Positions 28,848 through 37,153 of a stretch of DNA of 64,000 nucleotides are shown here, one piece after another (the stretch's first letter is position 1; every line of letters starts with the position of its first letter). The notes beneath the pieces are model-generated. The model worked only from the letters and a program-made list of their open reading frames with translations. It was not told the origin of the DNA and did no database searches. The DNA is taken from NCBI RefSeq assembly GCF_000341225.1, contig NZ_ANAC01000017.1:62001-126000 (forward strand). Direction: 5' to 3'. The stretch is from Nocardiopsis alba DSM 43377. Its GTDB lineage: Bacteria > Actinomycetota > Actinomycetes > Streptosporangiales > Streptosporangiaceae. Position numbers and translations under genes: made by a program.

Positions 28848-28931
28848 GTCGTCTTTCGACCCCCTCCTCGGAACGTTGTCCGCGAGGTCGGGAGGAATTC
28901 GAAGAAGGCGCTCACAAGGTGCAAGTGCCCT

Positions 28932-29023
28932 GTAGGTGGGGTGTAAGTGGCTCCGGCGATGATGGCGACACCCATGTTTCCCCGGTTCCGACGTGCAACG
29001 CACGTGGGAGGGAAGAGGTTCTC
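28932..29023 (+). promoter_or_regulatory. Conserved upstream block 3
   Basis: The block runs from GTAGGTG to the ATG, 92 bases. Its hairpin is ACGTGC (28991-28996), loop AAC, GCACGT (29000-29005). The primary sequence of the arms differs from blocks 1 and 2 but the ability to pair is kept. Confidence 0.75.
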
Positions 29024-29236
29024 ATGTCGATCGAGACCCACCTGTCCAACAGTCTCGGAGATCTGCCGGTCGAGGAGTTCAGCACCACCGACGAGGGTGT
29101 CCTCGGGTTCGGCGCCAACCAGCCCGGTGGTATCGAGTCGCTCGGTTCCACGCTGGCCATGATGGAGATCGGCGCCTCGGGCGGGGGAGGTTGCTGCAGC
29201 TGCTGTAGCTGCTGCCCGTGCTGCTGCTGCAGCTGA
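29024..29236 (+). CDS. Thiopeptide-type precursor peptide 3
   Basis: A 70-residue peptide nearly identical to precursor 1 (same leader through MMEIGA). The core is SGGGGCCSCCSCCPCCCCS, one residue shorter in the glycine spacer than copy 1. It is the copy nearest the biosynthetic operon, which begins 72 bases downstream after a 10-bp hairpin (29247-29279). It is therefore the one most likely to be partly cotranscribed with the modifying enzymes. Confidence 0.93.
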   Translation: MSIETHLSNSLGDLPVEEFSTTDEGVLGFGANQPGGIESLGSTLAMMEIGASGGGGCCSCCSCCPCCCCS

Positions 29237-29246
29237 CCCGGCGTGA

Positions 29247-29279
29247 GGGCTCCGGAGCGGCGGACACGTTCCGGAGCCC
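29247..29279 (+). terminator. Hairpin between precursor 3 and the enzyme operon
   Basis: GGGCTCCGGA (29247-29256) and TCCGGAGCCC (29270-29279) form a perfect 10-bp stem with a 13-base loop. It could act as a leaky terminator that lowers enzyme expression relative to precursor. Confidence 0.65.
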
Positions 29280-29308
29280 ATCTGACAAGAGTGAGGGAGA
29301 GGGCTCGG

Positions 29309-31117
29309 ATGCGACCGAAGCTTCGGCCGGATGTCTACTACGTACCAACGCGAGACGGGGCCTTCATCATCGACAGCGCGCGGTCGGTGACGCTGCGCGG
29401 AGGGTCGATCTACGACTGGGTGGAACGGCTCGCTCCGAGCCTGGACGGGACCGCGACGCTCGACGAACTGACCTCGGGGTTGCGGCCGGCCCACCGGAAG
29501 ATGGTCGGGGACCTGGTCTCGTTGCTGGAGAGCAACGGTTTCGTGCGCGACGTCGGTGACGACCGGCCGCACGGTCTGACCGACGAGGAGCTGGAGCGCT
29601 ACCAGGCGGAGATCGCCTATGTCGACTTCCGTTGCGACTCGGGGCCGGCCCGCTTCGAACGCTGGCGCGGTACCCGCCTGGTGATCGTCGGAAGCGCGCC
29701 GCTCGCCGACGCCGCCGCGCGCGCCGCCTGGGAGCTGGGCTGCCGCCGGGTCGAGGTCGTCGACCCGTCCGACGACGCCGAGGCCCGCTCCGGCCGGGCC
29801 GACGACGTGCGGGCGTTGCGTGAGGAGGACTCCGAGCGAGAACTGGTGGAGACCCCCGCCTCCGAACTCTCCTCCGCCGTCGCCGCCGCCGACTTCGTGG
29901 TCGCGTTGACCGAGGATCCGGAGCTGATCGACACGGTGGCCGAGGCCTGCACGGCGCCTCTGCTCCCCGTCCTCGTCTCCGAGGACGTGGCGTGGGTGGG
30001 TCCGAACCCGGGCGGTTCGTCGACCTGGGCCGACGCGAAGGCCCGCTGGACCGACACCGGTGTCCTGCCGGTCGGCCCCTCGGCCTGGATGATCGGCCCC
30101 GCCACGGGTGTCCCCGCCAACACGGCCCTTTTCGCGGCGTTCCGCCTGGTGACCGGGGCCTACCCGGAGCCCGTGGCCGACGAGCTCGAACGCATCGACC
30201 TGGAGACCCTGGAGTCGGAGACCTCGCGTGTGCTGCCGGTCGGCCGCGTCGCGAAGACGGATCCGATGGAGTGGCCCGCCTCGATCGAGAGCGAGGCCTT
30301 CTCCCTGGCCGCGGCCCCCCTGTTCGACCGGTTCACCGGCCCGCTGTTGGAGATCGAGGAGCACCATACCCAGCTTCCGTTGCGCGTGGCGGTCGCGAGC
30401 CTGGCGCGGGACGGTGAGGTCTCCCAGGCGCTCGGTGTCGCCGACTCCCTCATCGACGCGCGGCACGACGCCACGTTGGCCGCCCTCGGCCGCCTGGCCG
30501 CCTCCCACCCCTCCCGGGGACCGGCCCTGGACATCCTCGGCGGTGAGACGGGATCGAACGTCGAACCGGTGGGGATCAAAGCCCCTCGCGTCCCCGGGAT
30601 CGGGGCCGCCCTGGACCGGGAGAGCGCTCTGACCGCCGCGGTACTGGACCTCGCCGCGGAGCGGGCGGTCCCCGAGCCGTCGAGCGCGCCGACGATCGAC
30701 CTGGAGGGCGTCCCCGAGGCGCTCGGCGAGCAGGTGCGTCGACTGGAATCGCTCACGCGGGAGACGGTGCGGGCGTTCCGGCTCGACGCCGAACTTCCCA
30801 CGGTGCTGGTCGTCGCCGGAGAGGAACCGCTGGCCCGTGCCTGCGGCCTCGACACGGCGGGTGCGCTGGCCACGGCCCTGGAACGGGCCACCCTCGTCGC
30901 GCAGTGCGGCCATGACCCGATCACGATGCCCCCGATGCCGGAGACCGTCCCCGAACCGGAGGGCTCGACGGACACGTCGACCGGACCCGTGCTCACGACC
31001 GAGGACGCGGTGAAGCTGCTGGCCTCCCGAGGAACGCGACTCGGGGTCGTCGAGCTCGACGGCGAGCCGATCCTGCGCACGGCCACGCCGTACCTGATCA
31101 GGGTGGTGGAACTGTGA
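29309..31117 (+). CDS. Ocin-ThiF-like cyclodehydratase partner with leader-recognition domain
   Basis: The 602-residue product begins with a winged-helix-like region (about 1-85: RPDVYYVPTRDGAFIID and DLVSLLESNGFVRD) that fits a RiPP precursor recognition element of the PqqD type. A ThiF/E1-like Rossmann region follows (RLVIVGSAPLADAAARA, about 123-140; VEVVDPSDDAE). The rest has no clear catalytic motif. In thiomuracin-type pathways the equivalent protein (TbtF) binds the leader and presents the precursor to the YcaO enzyme and others. ATG 29309 follows GAGGGAGAGGG; an upstream in-frame start would add 22 residues without support. Its stop overlaps the next start (GTGA). Confidence 0.85.
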   Translation: MRPKLRPDVYYVPTRDGAFIIDSARSVTLRGGSIYDWVERLAPSLDGTATLDELTSGLRPAHRKMVGDLVSLLESNGFVRDVGDDRPHGLTDEELERYQAEIAYVDFRCDSGPARFERWRGTRLVIVGSAPLADAAARAAWELGCRRVEVVDPSDDAEARSGRADDVRALREEDSERELVETPASELSSAVAAADFVVALTEDPELIDTVAEACTAPLLPVLVSEDVAWVGPNPGGSSTWADAKARWTDTGVLPVGPSAWMIGPATGVPANTALFAAFRLVTGAYPEPVADELERIDLETLESETSRVLPVGRVAKTDPMEWPASIESEAFSLAAAPLFDRFTGPLLEIEEHHTQLPLRVAVASLARDGEVSQALGVADSLIDARHDATLAALGRLAASHPSRGPALDILGGETGSNVEPVGIKAPRVPGIGAALDRESALTAAVLDLAAERAVPEPSSAPTIDLEGVPEALGEQVRRLESLTRETVRAFRLDAELPTVLVVAGEEPLARACGLDTAGALATALERATLVAQCGHDPITMPPMPETVPEPEGSTDTSTGPVLTTEDAVKLLASRGTRLGVVELDGEPILRTATPYLIRVVEL

Positions 31118-32985
31118 CCGGAACACAGCTCGAAGGGCCGACCGTGATCGGCGCCGGAATCCTGGCCGAGGCGATGCGCGCGACCGTGCCGCCGGAGTAC
31201 ACCGTGGTGGTCGGGGAGGCCGGCGAACTGCCGGAGATCCCCGAGACCGACGGGCCGGTACTGCCGGTGCTCGCACGCCGCGACCGACTGTTCATCGGCC
31301 CGGTGATCCGTCCGGGACGTCCGGGCTGCCCGGACTGCCTCGAGTCGCGGCTGGTCCTGGCCCGGGAGTTCCCCGAGCCCATGGCGGAGATCGACGAACG
31401 GTACCCGGATCTTCTCCGGACCTGGCGGCCGCCGGCGCTGACCTCCGCGCACGCCGGCGTCGCCGCCGACCTCGCCGTCAAGTTGGTCGAACTGGACCGG
31501 TCGGCCGAGGACGTGCTGCCGGTGATGGTGGTGCGGCTGATCGGTATCGGGGCCCGCCGGGCCCGGCTCCTCCCGGACCCGATGTGCGCGACGTGCGGTT
31601 CCCTCACCGACGACAACCCCGAGGACACCGAGACACTGCGGCCGACCGAGTCCGTGGCGCACTCTCCGGGCTCGCTGCGGACCAGGTCCCTGGTCGACGA
31701 CGACTCGTTCCTGCCCACCTACGTCGACCGCGACATGGGTCTGGTACGCACCCTGTTCAAGTACGGGCGCGGGGTGTTCCCGAACATGTCCGCCCCGCTC
31801 GGCCTGCGCAACTCGACCGACGTCGAACAGGGCATCGGACGCACCCCGTCCTACCGGGAGTCGGGGACCGCCGCGGTCGCCGAGGCGGTCGAACGCTGGG
31901 GCGGGATGAGCGCCTCCGGGCACCGCAGCGTGGTGAAGGGGACCTTCGCGGACCTTCCCGAGGCGATCGACCTGCGGCGTCTGGGGCTCCACGACGAGCA
32001 CCGTTACGACGAGCCCGGCTTCCCGTGCCGGAGGTGGACCGAGGAGTCCGAGGTCGACTGGGTGTGGGCGAGGTCCCTCACCAAGGACGCCCCGGTCCTG
32101 GTCCCGGAGACCTACGCCTACTACCGCACCAGGCTGGTGCGCCCGAACCTGCCCCGCTACCTCTATGAGGTGTCGAACGGCTGCGCGGTCGGCGGCTCGA
32201 TGCCGGAGGCGATCCTGCACGGGCTGATGGAGGTCATCGAACGGGACGCGTTCCTGATGACCTGGTACTCGCGCAGATCCCCGGCCAAACTCGACCTGAG
32301 CACCGCGAAGACCTCCACGATGCCGCTCCTGCTGGAGCGGATCGAGAGGCAGACCGGCTACACCGTGCACGCCTGGGACACCACCACCGAACACGGCATC
32401 CCCAGCGTCTGGATCGGTGTCGTCGACGAGGGCGAGCGCGAGGGGCGGGCCCGGTTCCTGTGCGCCTCCGCCTCCCACTTCGACATGGAGTCGGCCGTGA
32501 GCGCGGGTCTGCTCGAACTCGCCCCGATCATCGCCCAGCACGAGGACGAGGACGAGGAGACACAGGAGTACGCCCGACGGATGGTCGAGGACAGCGAGCT
32601 GTGCACGTCGATGCTGCACCACAGCCAGCTGTACGGCCGCCCGGAGGCGCAGGACCGGCTCGCCTTCCTCTATGAGGGCTCCGAGCGGGGACTGTCCGAA
32701 CCGCACCCGGCGCTGACCACGGGTGAACCGACCGACCTGAGGGCGCTCCTCCAGAGCACGGTCGACCTGTTGGCGGAGCACGGGCTCGAAGTGATCGTCG
32801 TCGACCAGACGACGCCCGAGCACAGGGCGGGCGGACTGTCCTGCGTGAAGGTGATCGTGCCGGGGATGCTGCCGATGACCTTCGGGCACAGGTTCCGGCG
32901 GGTCCGCGGGCTCGACCGCGCCTACAAGGCGGCGGCCGCGGCCGGCTACGACGACGTCAACCCCGACCCGCACCCGTTCCCATGA
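31114..32985 (+). CDS. YcaO-domain azoline cyclodehydratase
   Basis: The 623-residue protein uses ATP to activate the backbone amide so that Cys (or Ser) side chains close to azolines. The N-terminal part has two CxxC pairs (72/75 and 158/161), a likely zinc site of the E1-like cyclodehydratase domain. The YcaO domain then shows its ATP-binding helices: RESGTAAVAEAVERWGG (about 248-264) and EAILHGLMEVIERDAF (about 364-379). The protein ends NPDPHPFP, the proline-rich C-terminus seen in YcaO cyclodehydratases. It overlaps its neighbours by four bases on both sides. With ten cysteines per core it would make up to ten thiazolines. Confidence 0.92.
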   Translation: MTGTQLEGPTVIGAGILAEAMRATVPPEYTVVVGEAGELPEIPETDGPVLPVLARRDRLFIGPVIRPGRPGCPDCLESRLVLAREFPEPMAEIDERYPDLLRTWRPPALTSAHAGVAADLAVKLVELDRSAEDVLPVMVVRLIGIGARRARLLPDPMCATCGSLTDDNPEDTETLRPTESVAHSPGSLRTRSLVDDDSFLPTYVDRDMGLVRTLFKYGRGVFPNMSAPLGLRNSTDVEQGIGRTPSYRESGTAAVAEAVERWGGMSASGHRSVVKGTFADLPEAIDLRRLGLHDEHRYDEPGFPCRRWTEESEVDWVWARSLTKDAPVLVPETYAYYRTRLVRPNLPRYLYEVSNGCAVGGSMPEAILHGLMEVIERDAFLMTWYSRRSPAKLDLSTAKTSTMPLLLERIERQTGYTVHAWDTTTEHGIPSVWIGVVDEGEREGRARFLCASASHFDMESAVSAGLLELAPIIAQHEDEDEETQEYARRMVEDSELCTSMLHHSQLYGRPEAQDRLAFLYEGSERGLSEPHPALTTGEPTDLRALLQSTVDLLAEHGLEVIVVDQTTPEHRAGGLSCVKVIVPGMLPMTFGHRFRRVRGLDRAYKAAAAAGYDDVNPDPHPFP

Positions 32986-34640
32986 CCGATACCGACCCGA
33001 ACACGGCGACACCCGGGTCGGCGGCCGAGGACGCGGCTCTGGTGCGGAAGTACCTGTACGACGTGCACTACCGATGGCAGGAGATCCACGCGGAGGGGCA
33101 GGGCGGGCTCGACGATCCGGACCGCCCCCCGCTGTTCACCCGCCCGGCCGTGCCGCGACGCAGGTACGCGCTTCCCGCCAGGCCGCGTCACCGACTGGGG
33201 CCGCTCGGGGCCGCGCTGCGCGACGAATACGAGCCCTCCGGGGCGACCCGACCCGCGTCGGGCGCCCCGGGCGGGCCGGACCCGGAACGGCTGAGCGCCC
33301 TGCTGTTCTACGGGTACGGCTTCTCCCGCATGGACGCCGGACCTCAGGTGGAGTGGCCGTGGCACCGGACGGTGGCCTCCGCGCGCTGCTTCTACCCGGT
33401 CGAACTCGCCTTGTGGTCGGCGGACGCCCCCGAGGGGGTCCACCGTTACGATCCGGCCCATCACGAGCTCTCCGAACTGCGCGACGACGTCGGGGCGAAG
33501 GAGTTGGCGGCGGCCGCCGCCGCGGACTTCGACGGCGCGAGGAACGTCCTCGTCGTCACCGCGCGACTCGGGAAGACGGCCTTTCGCTACCGGAACTACT
33601 CCTACCGTCTGGCGGCCCAGGAGGCCGGTCTGGTCGCCGGCAACCTGCTGGTCGTCGCCTCGGCCCTGGGAATGCGCGGTCAGATGCGGACGCGTTTCCT
33701 CGACGAGGAGGTCGCCCGACTGCTGGCCCTTCCCGACGACGACTCCGAGTCGGTCCTGGCGGTACTTCCGCTGTGGGACGCCTTCGAGGCCCCGAAGGAG
33801 CCCGGGTACCGTCCGGCTCCGGTCCCGTCACCGCCGCCGGAGCGGATCGTGGTCCCGGTCGCGGGCGGTTCCGGGATCGACCCGGTGCTGAGCGCGCGGA
33901 TGCTGGCGGTCGAACGCGCCTCGTGGCTGCGGGACCCGGAGGAGCTGGCCCCGGTCCGGCCGGACGCGCGCGTCCGGCCGGGGAAGCCGGAGCCCGCGGA
34001 GGCGACCGCGTTCGACGTGCCGTTGGCGCCCGTACGCGGTGAGAGCGCCATGGACACGGCCACGGCCGTGGTCCGTCGTGACTCCGGGCCCGACGTCTTC
34101 CTTCCGACGGCGGAGCCGCTGCCGTTGGGGACCGTCTCCGACCTCCTGCTCGACGCGGTCCGGCCGCTCGGAGACGACCTGTGGCACGAGACCGCGCCGC
34201 CCGAGGTCGGGGTCCACGCCCTCGTCGGCGCCGTGGACGATCTGCCGCGGGGGCACTACCGGCTCGTGGACGGGGCGCTGCGGCCGGTGGGGAGGGATGA
34301 CCTGCGGTCCCGTCTACAGGCGATGAACGTCTGGCGGACGGAGATCAACGCGCGTACCTCCCCGTTGCTGGTCGCGGTCACCGCGTACACGGAAGGGCTG
34401 CTGGAGCACCACCCCGGACGAGCGTTCCGCGCCACGCAGTTGTCGACCGGTGTGGTCACGCAGCGGATCTCGTTGGCCGCGGCGGCCCATGGACTGTCCG
34501 CCCGTGTCACCAACAGCTACGACGCCGAGGAGTTCGCCTCCTTGTTGGGGCTCGACGGTGAACGGGAGATCCCGGTGTTCCTACTGGTGCTGGGGCGCCC
34601 CAACGCGCCCTGGCATCTGGCGACGAGGTTGAGACCATGA
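32982..34640 (+). CDS. SagB-type FMN dehydrogenase (azoline oxidase) 1
   Basis: The 552-residue protein has two nitroreductase-fold halves. The first (about 60-270) includes ARCFYPVELALWSAD, GVHRYDPAHHELSEL and AGNLLVVASALGMRGQMRTR. The second (about 350-552) includes FLPTAEPLPLGTVSDLL, HPGRAFRATQLSTGVVTQRI and LGLDGEREIPVFLLVLG. The pattern is that of SagB/TbtE-type dehydrogenases that oxidise azolines to azoles with FMN. It overlaps ycaO (ATGA) and the dehydratase (ATGA). A second family member is encoded at 39155, so which one oxidises which ring is open. Confidence 0.85.
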   Translation: MTDTDPNTATPGSAAEDAALVRKYLYDVHYRWQEIHAEGQGGLDDPDRPPLFTRPAVPRRRYALPARPRHRLGPLGAALRDEYEPSGATRPASGAPGGPDPERLSALLFYGYGFSRMDAGPQVEWPWHRTVASARCFYPVELALWSADAPEGVHRYDPAHHELSELRDDVGAKELAAAAAADFDGARNVLVVTARLGKTAFRYRNYSYRLAAQEAGLVAGNLLVVASALGMRGQMRTRFLDEEVARLLALPDDDSESVLAVLPLWDAFEAPKEPGYRPAPVPSPPPERIVVPVAGGSGIDPVLSARMLAVERASWLRDPEELAPVRPDARVRPGKPEPAEATAFDVPLAPVRGESAMDTATAVVRRDSGPDVFLPTAEPLPLGTVSDLLLDAVRPLGDDLWHETAPPEVGVHALVGAVDDLPRGHYRLVDGALRPVGRDDLRSRLQAMNVWRTEINARTSPLLVAVTAYTEGLLEHHPGRAFRATQLSTGVVTQRISLAAAAHGLSARVTNSYDAEEFASLLGLDGEREIPVFLLVLGRPNAPWHLATRLRP

Positions 34641-37153
34641 CGGTGGTACGTGTCGCGGGGCTGCCCGGTGAGAGCGCCCGGGTCGGGCGGCTGCCCGAGA
34701 CCGTGCGCCGCCTCCGCGACCTTCGGGAGCTGCGGCGCGGGATGCGCGACCGCGGCGATCGGGCGGCGGACCTGCTCTATCCGGCGATCGGCGGCTGTGA
34801 GGACCGTGATGTCCGACGGGCTCTCCTGGCCTGCCGTCGGGCGGTGCACAACGGTCGGGCGCCCCTGCCGTTGTCGGAGGGCGCGCTCGCCCGACTGACG
34901 GAGGAGGGGCGAGAGCTCCTCGATCGGCTGCGCTCCGACCACGAGAGGTGGGAACGCGACCTGACGCGGGCGAAGGAGGCGTTCCGGACCGAGAGGACGG
35001 AGGCCTCGCACCGTCTCGCCGCGCTGGTGCGGGACGAGGACTTCCTACGAGCCCTGGCGATGGCCAGCGACGCGCTGTTCCCGGACGTGGAGGCGTGGCT
35101 CGCCGGACCTCCGGACGCCGCCGAGCACCTCAATACCCGGCGGCGGGTCCTCTCGTACGTCCTGCGCACCGCGCTGAAGACCAGCCCCTTCTCCACCCTG
35201 ACCACGGCGGGCCTCATCGGCGGGACCGTCGATGGAGAAAGCGCGGAGGTGTCGTCCCTCGGATCCGGGCTCCCCGCGCCGGACCGGTTGTCACGGCATC
35301 TGGAACTCAACGCCGAGATCGAGTCCCGGCTGGAACGTCTGCTGGTGGCCGCGCACGGGCCGAGGATCCTGCGCGCCAACCCGACGCTGACCGTCTCCGG
35401 AGAACGGCTCCTCGTCGTGCACCCGGACGGTCGCTTCCTCGGGGTCCCCGCCCTGCCCTGGGTGCTCCGTCTCGTCGAGAGGGCGGGCCGAGGCGCCGCA
35501 CCGACCGAACTCGTCGAGCTGCTCACCGGGGAGTTCGGAGCGGGCGAGGAGGAGGCCTCGACGTCTCTGGACCGGTTGGTCACGGCCGGTGTGCTCCAAG
35601 CCGACCTCGACGTGCCCGACCAGATCTCGGATCGTCCGTCCGCCATCGCCGACCGGTTGGAGTCGCCCGCCGGAGACCCGGTTCGGAGACTCGCCGAGGC
35701 GGTGCGCGACGTCGAGAAGGCCGACGAACCCACGGGCCGGTGGATGTCCCTGGGGCTCCTGCGTTCGGCCACGGAACGGGCTCTGTCGGCGGCGGGCGGG
35801 GACGCGACACTGATCCCCGGCAAGTACCTCTGCTACGAGGACGCCGTTCCGGACTGGAACACCCCGCCCCGGGCGCCGGACCTGAAGGGGATGGAGGAGG
35901 ACCTGCACCGCGTCCGCCGGTTGGTGGCGGTGTTCGACGGCGCCCTTCCGGGCCGGCTGGCCATGGCCGACCTGATCGAACGCCGGTTCGGCGCGGGCAC
36001 CCCGGTCGGACCGGTGGAGGCCTGGATGGCCTGGGGCGAGGCGGTCGCCTCCCCGGGCGGCACCATGGCCGCGGGCGGGGGCGGCGGAGAGCTTCGAGAG
36101 TTGCGTGAGAACCCCTTCCACCTGGGGGAGACCGGGCTGCCTCGCGTGGAGGAACTGCGTCGAATCCAGGCCGGCCTGCTCGACGTGCTCTTCCCCGAGG
36201 ACCACGACGGCGACACCGTCCACGCCGACACCGAGGCCCTCGACCGGTCGCTCTCCGACCTGCCCCCGTGGCTGCCCCACGACCACCCCACCACGCTCTT
36301 CCTCCAACCCCTGCCCGACGGCACCGTGGTCTTCAACGCGGCCGCCCCGGGGCACGGGGCCTCGGCGGCCCGGGTGAGCCGCAGGGTGGGTCGTCCGGCG
36401 CGGGAGGAGACGTGGGAGGGTCCGCTGCGGGTCGAGGTGATGGGGCTGTTCCGCTCCTCCCTCAACCGGGTGGCCCCCTTGGCCTCACACGAGCTGGAGT
36501 GGCCGGGCTGCGTCCCCACACTGCCTCCGGAACGGCGGGTGCGCCCCGCCGACCTCGAGATCCGCGTGAACCCGGACAGCGGGCTCCCGACACTGTGGTG
36601 GCGGGTCGAGGACCGGCCGGTACGGCTGATCCACCGGGGCACCATGGCCCGCTGCTGGCTTCCGCCGGCGCTGCGGTTCCTGTTGGACCTGACGACGCCG
36701 CTGTCGGAGGCCTGGGCCCTGGTCGGACGGTCCAGGGAGCTGTACGTGGACCCGAAGCCCTCCGAGATCTCGATCCTGCCTCGACTGCGGGTGGGTCGGG
36801 TCCTCTTGGAGCGTCGGACCTGGATCGTGCCGTGTCGGGAGTTCGACGGAGCCGGAGGCGACGATTTCGACCGGTTCTTCGAGGTACGGGAACGGGCCGA
36901 GGAACTCGGACTGCCGGAGGTGGTCTTCGCCCGGGCCGCCGACCCGGGCGGGTCGGCGGAGGAGCAGGTCATGGCCAAGGCCAAGGACCGTAAGCCGCGC
37001 CCGTTGGACCTGTGCTCGTGGTGGGGCGTGGAGGAGCTGTCACGGATGTCCAAGGGGCGGGAGACGTTGGTGTTCCAAGAGGCGGCGCCCGCCGTGTTCG
37101 GTCCCGACCGGGTGGCGGAGTACGCCGTCGAGCTGCCGGGGGACCGCCCATGA
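34637..37153 (+). CDS. Lantibiotic dehydratase-type protein, glutamylation part (TbtB-like)
   Basis: The 838-residue protein matches the N-terminal domain of LanB dehydratases, which transfers glutamate from glutamyl-tRNA to Ser side chains. Typical segments are NTRRRVLSYVLRTALKTSPF (about 170-190), HLELNAEIESRLERLLVA (about 220), GLPRVEELRRIQAG (about 503) and a C-terminal region with VGRVLLERRTWIVP (about 720). No C-terminal elimination domain is present; that function is in the next gene, as in thiopeptide clusters where LanB is split. It overlaps both neighbours by four bases. Confidence 0.9.
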   Translation: MTVVRVAGLPGESARVGRLPETVRRLRDLRELRRGMRDRGDRAADLLYPAIGGCEDRDVRRALLACRRAVHNGRAPLPLSEGALARLTEEGRELLDRLRSDHERWERDLTRAKEAFRTERTEASHRLAALVRDEDFLRALAMASDALFPDVEAWLAGPPDAAEHLNTRRRVLSYVLRTALKTSPFSTLTTAGLIGGTVDGESAEVSSLGSGLPAPDRLSRHLELNAEIESRLERLLVAAHGPRILRANPTLTVSGERLLVVHPDGRFLGVPALPWVLRLVERAGRGAAPTELVELLTGEFGAGEEEASTSLDRLVTAGVLQADLDVPDQISDRPSAIADRLESPAGDPVRRLAEAVRDVEKADEPTGRWMSLGLLRSATERALSAAGGDATLIPGKYLCYEDAVPDWNTPPRAPDLKGMEEDLHRVRRLVAVFDGALPGRLAMADLIERRFGAGTPVGPVEAWMAWGEAVASPGGTMAAGGGGGELRELRENPFHLGETGLPRVEELRRIQAGLLDVLFPEDHDGDTVHADTEALDRSLSDLPPWLPHDHPTTLFLQPLPDGTVVFNAAAPGHGASAARVSRRVGRPAREETWEGPLRVEVMGLFRSSLNRVAPLASHELEWPGCVPTLPPERRVRPADLEIRVNPDSGLPTLWWRVEDRPVRLIHRGTMARCWLPPALRFLLDLTTPLSEAWALVGRSRELYVDPKPSEISILPRLRVGRVLLERRTWIVPCREFDGAGGDDFDRFFEVRERAEELGLPEVVFARAADPGGSAEEQVMAKAKDRKPRPLDLCSWWGVEELSRMSKGRETLVFQEAAPAVFGPDRVAEYAVELPGDRP

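Larger units (their letters stand above)
28018..29236 (+). repeat. Three tandem precursor units (upstream block plus gene)
   Basis: Units at 28018-28324, 28459-28765 and 28932-29236 share an upstream block and a 70-71 codon gene at high identity, while the spacers between units (134 and 166 bases) are unrelated. The pattern is gene triplication with conservation of a functional 5' region. Confidence 0.93.

Noticed and set aside
28045..29010. In all three precursor upstream blocks the segment ATGATGGCGACGCCCAT reads as a small frame (M-M-A-T-P-M/I-F-P) whose differences fall at third codon positions
   Set aside because: Only four variable sites support it, there is no ribosome-binding site before the ATGs, and the frame runs on into the precursor gene in a different phase with no conserved product. 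It is more likely conserved regulatory DNA or RNA.
27845..31276. Very long - strand open frame (over 1100 codons) across the precursor genes and the ThiF-like gene
   Set aside because: It is the complement of well-supported coding genes in high-GC DNA, its translation is Arg/Gly/Asp-rich with no domain, and it crosses three repeated precursor units.
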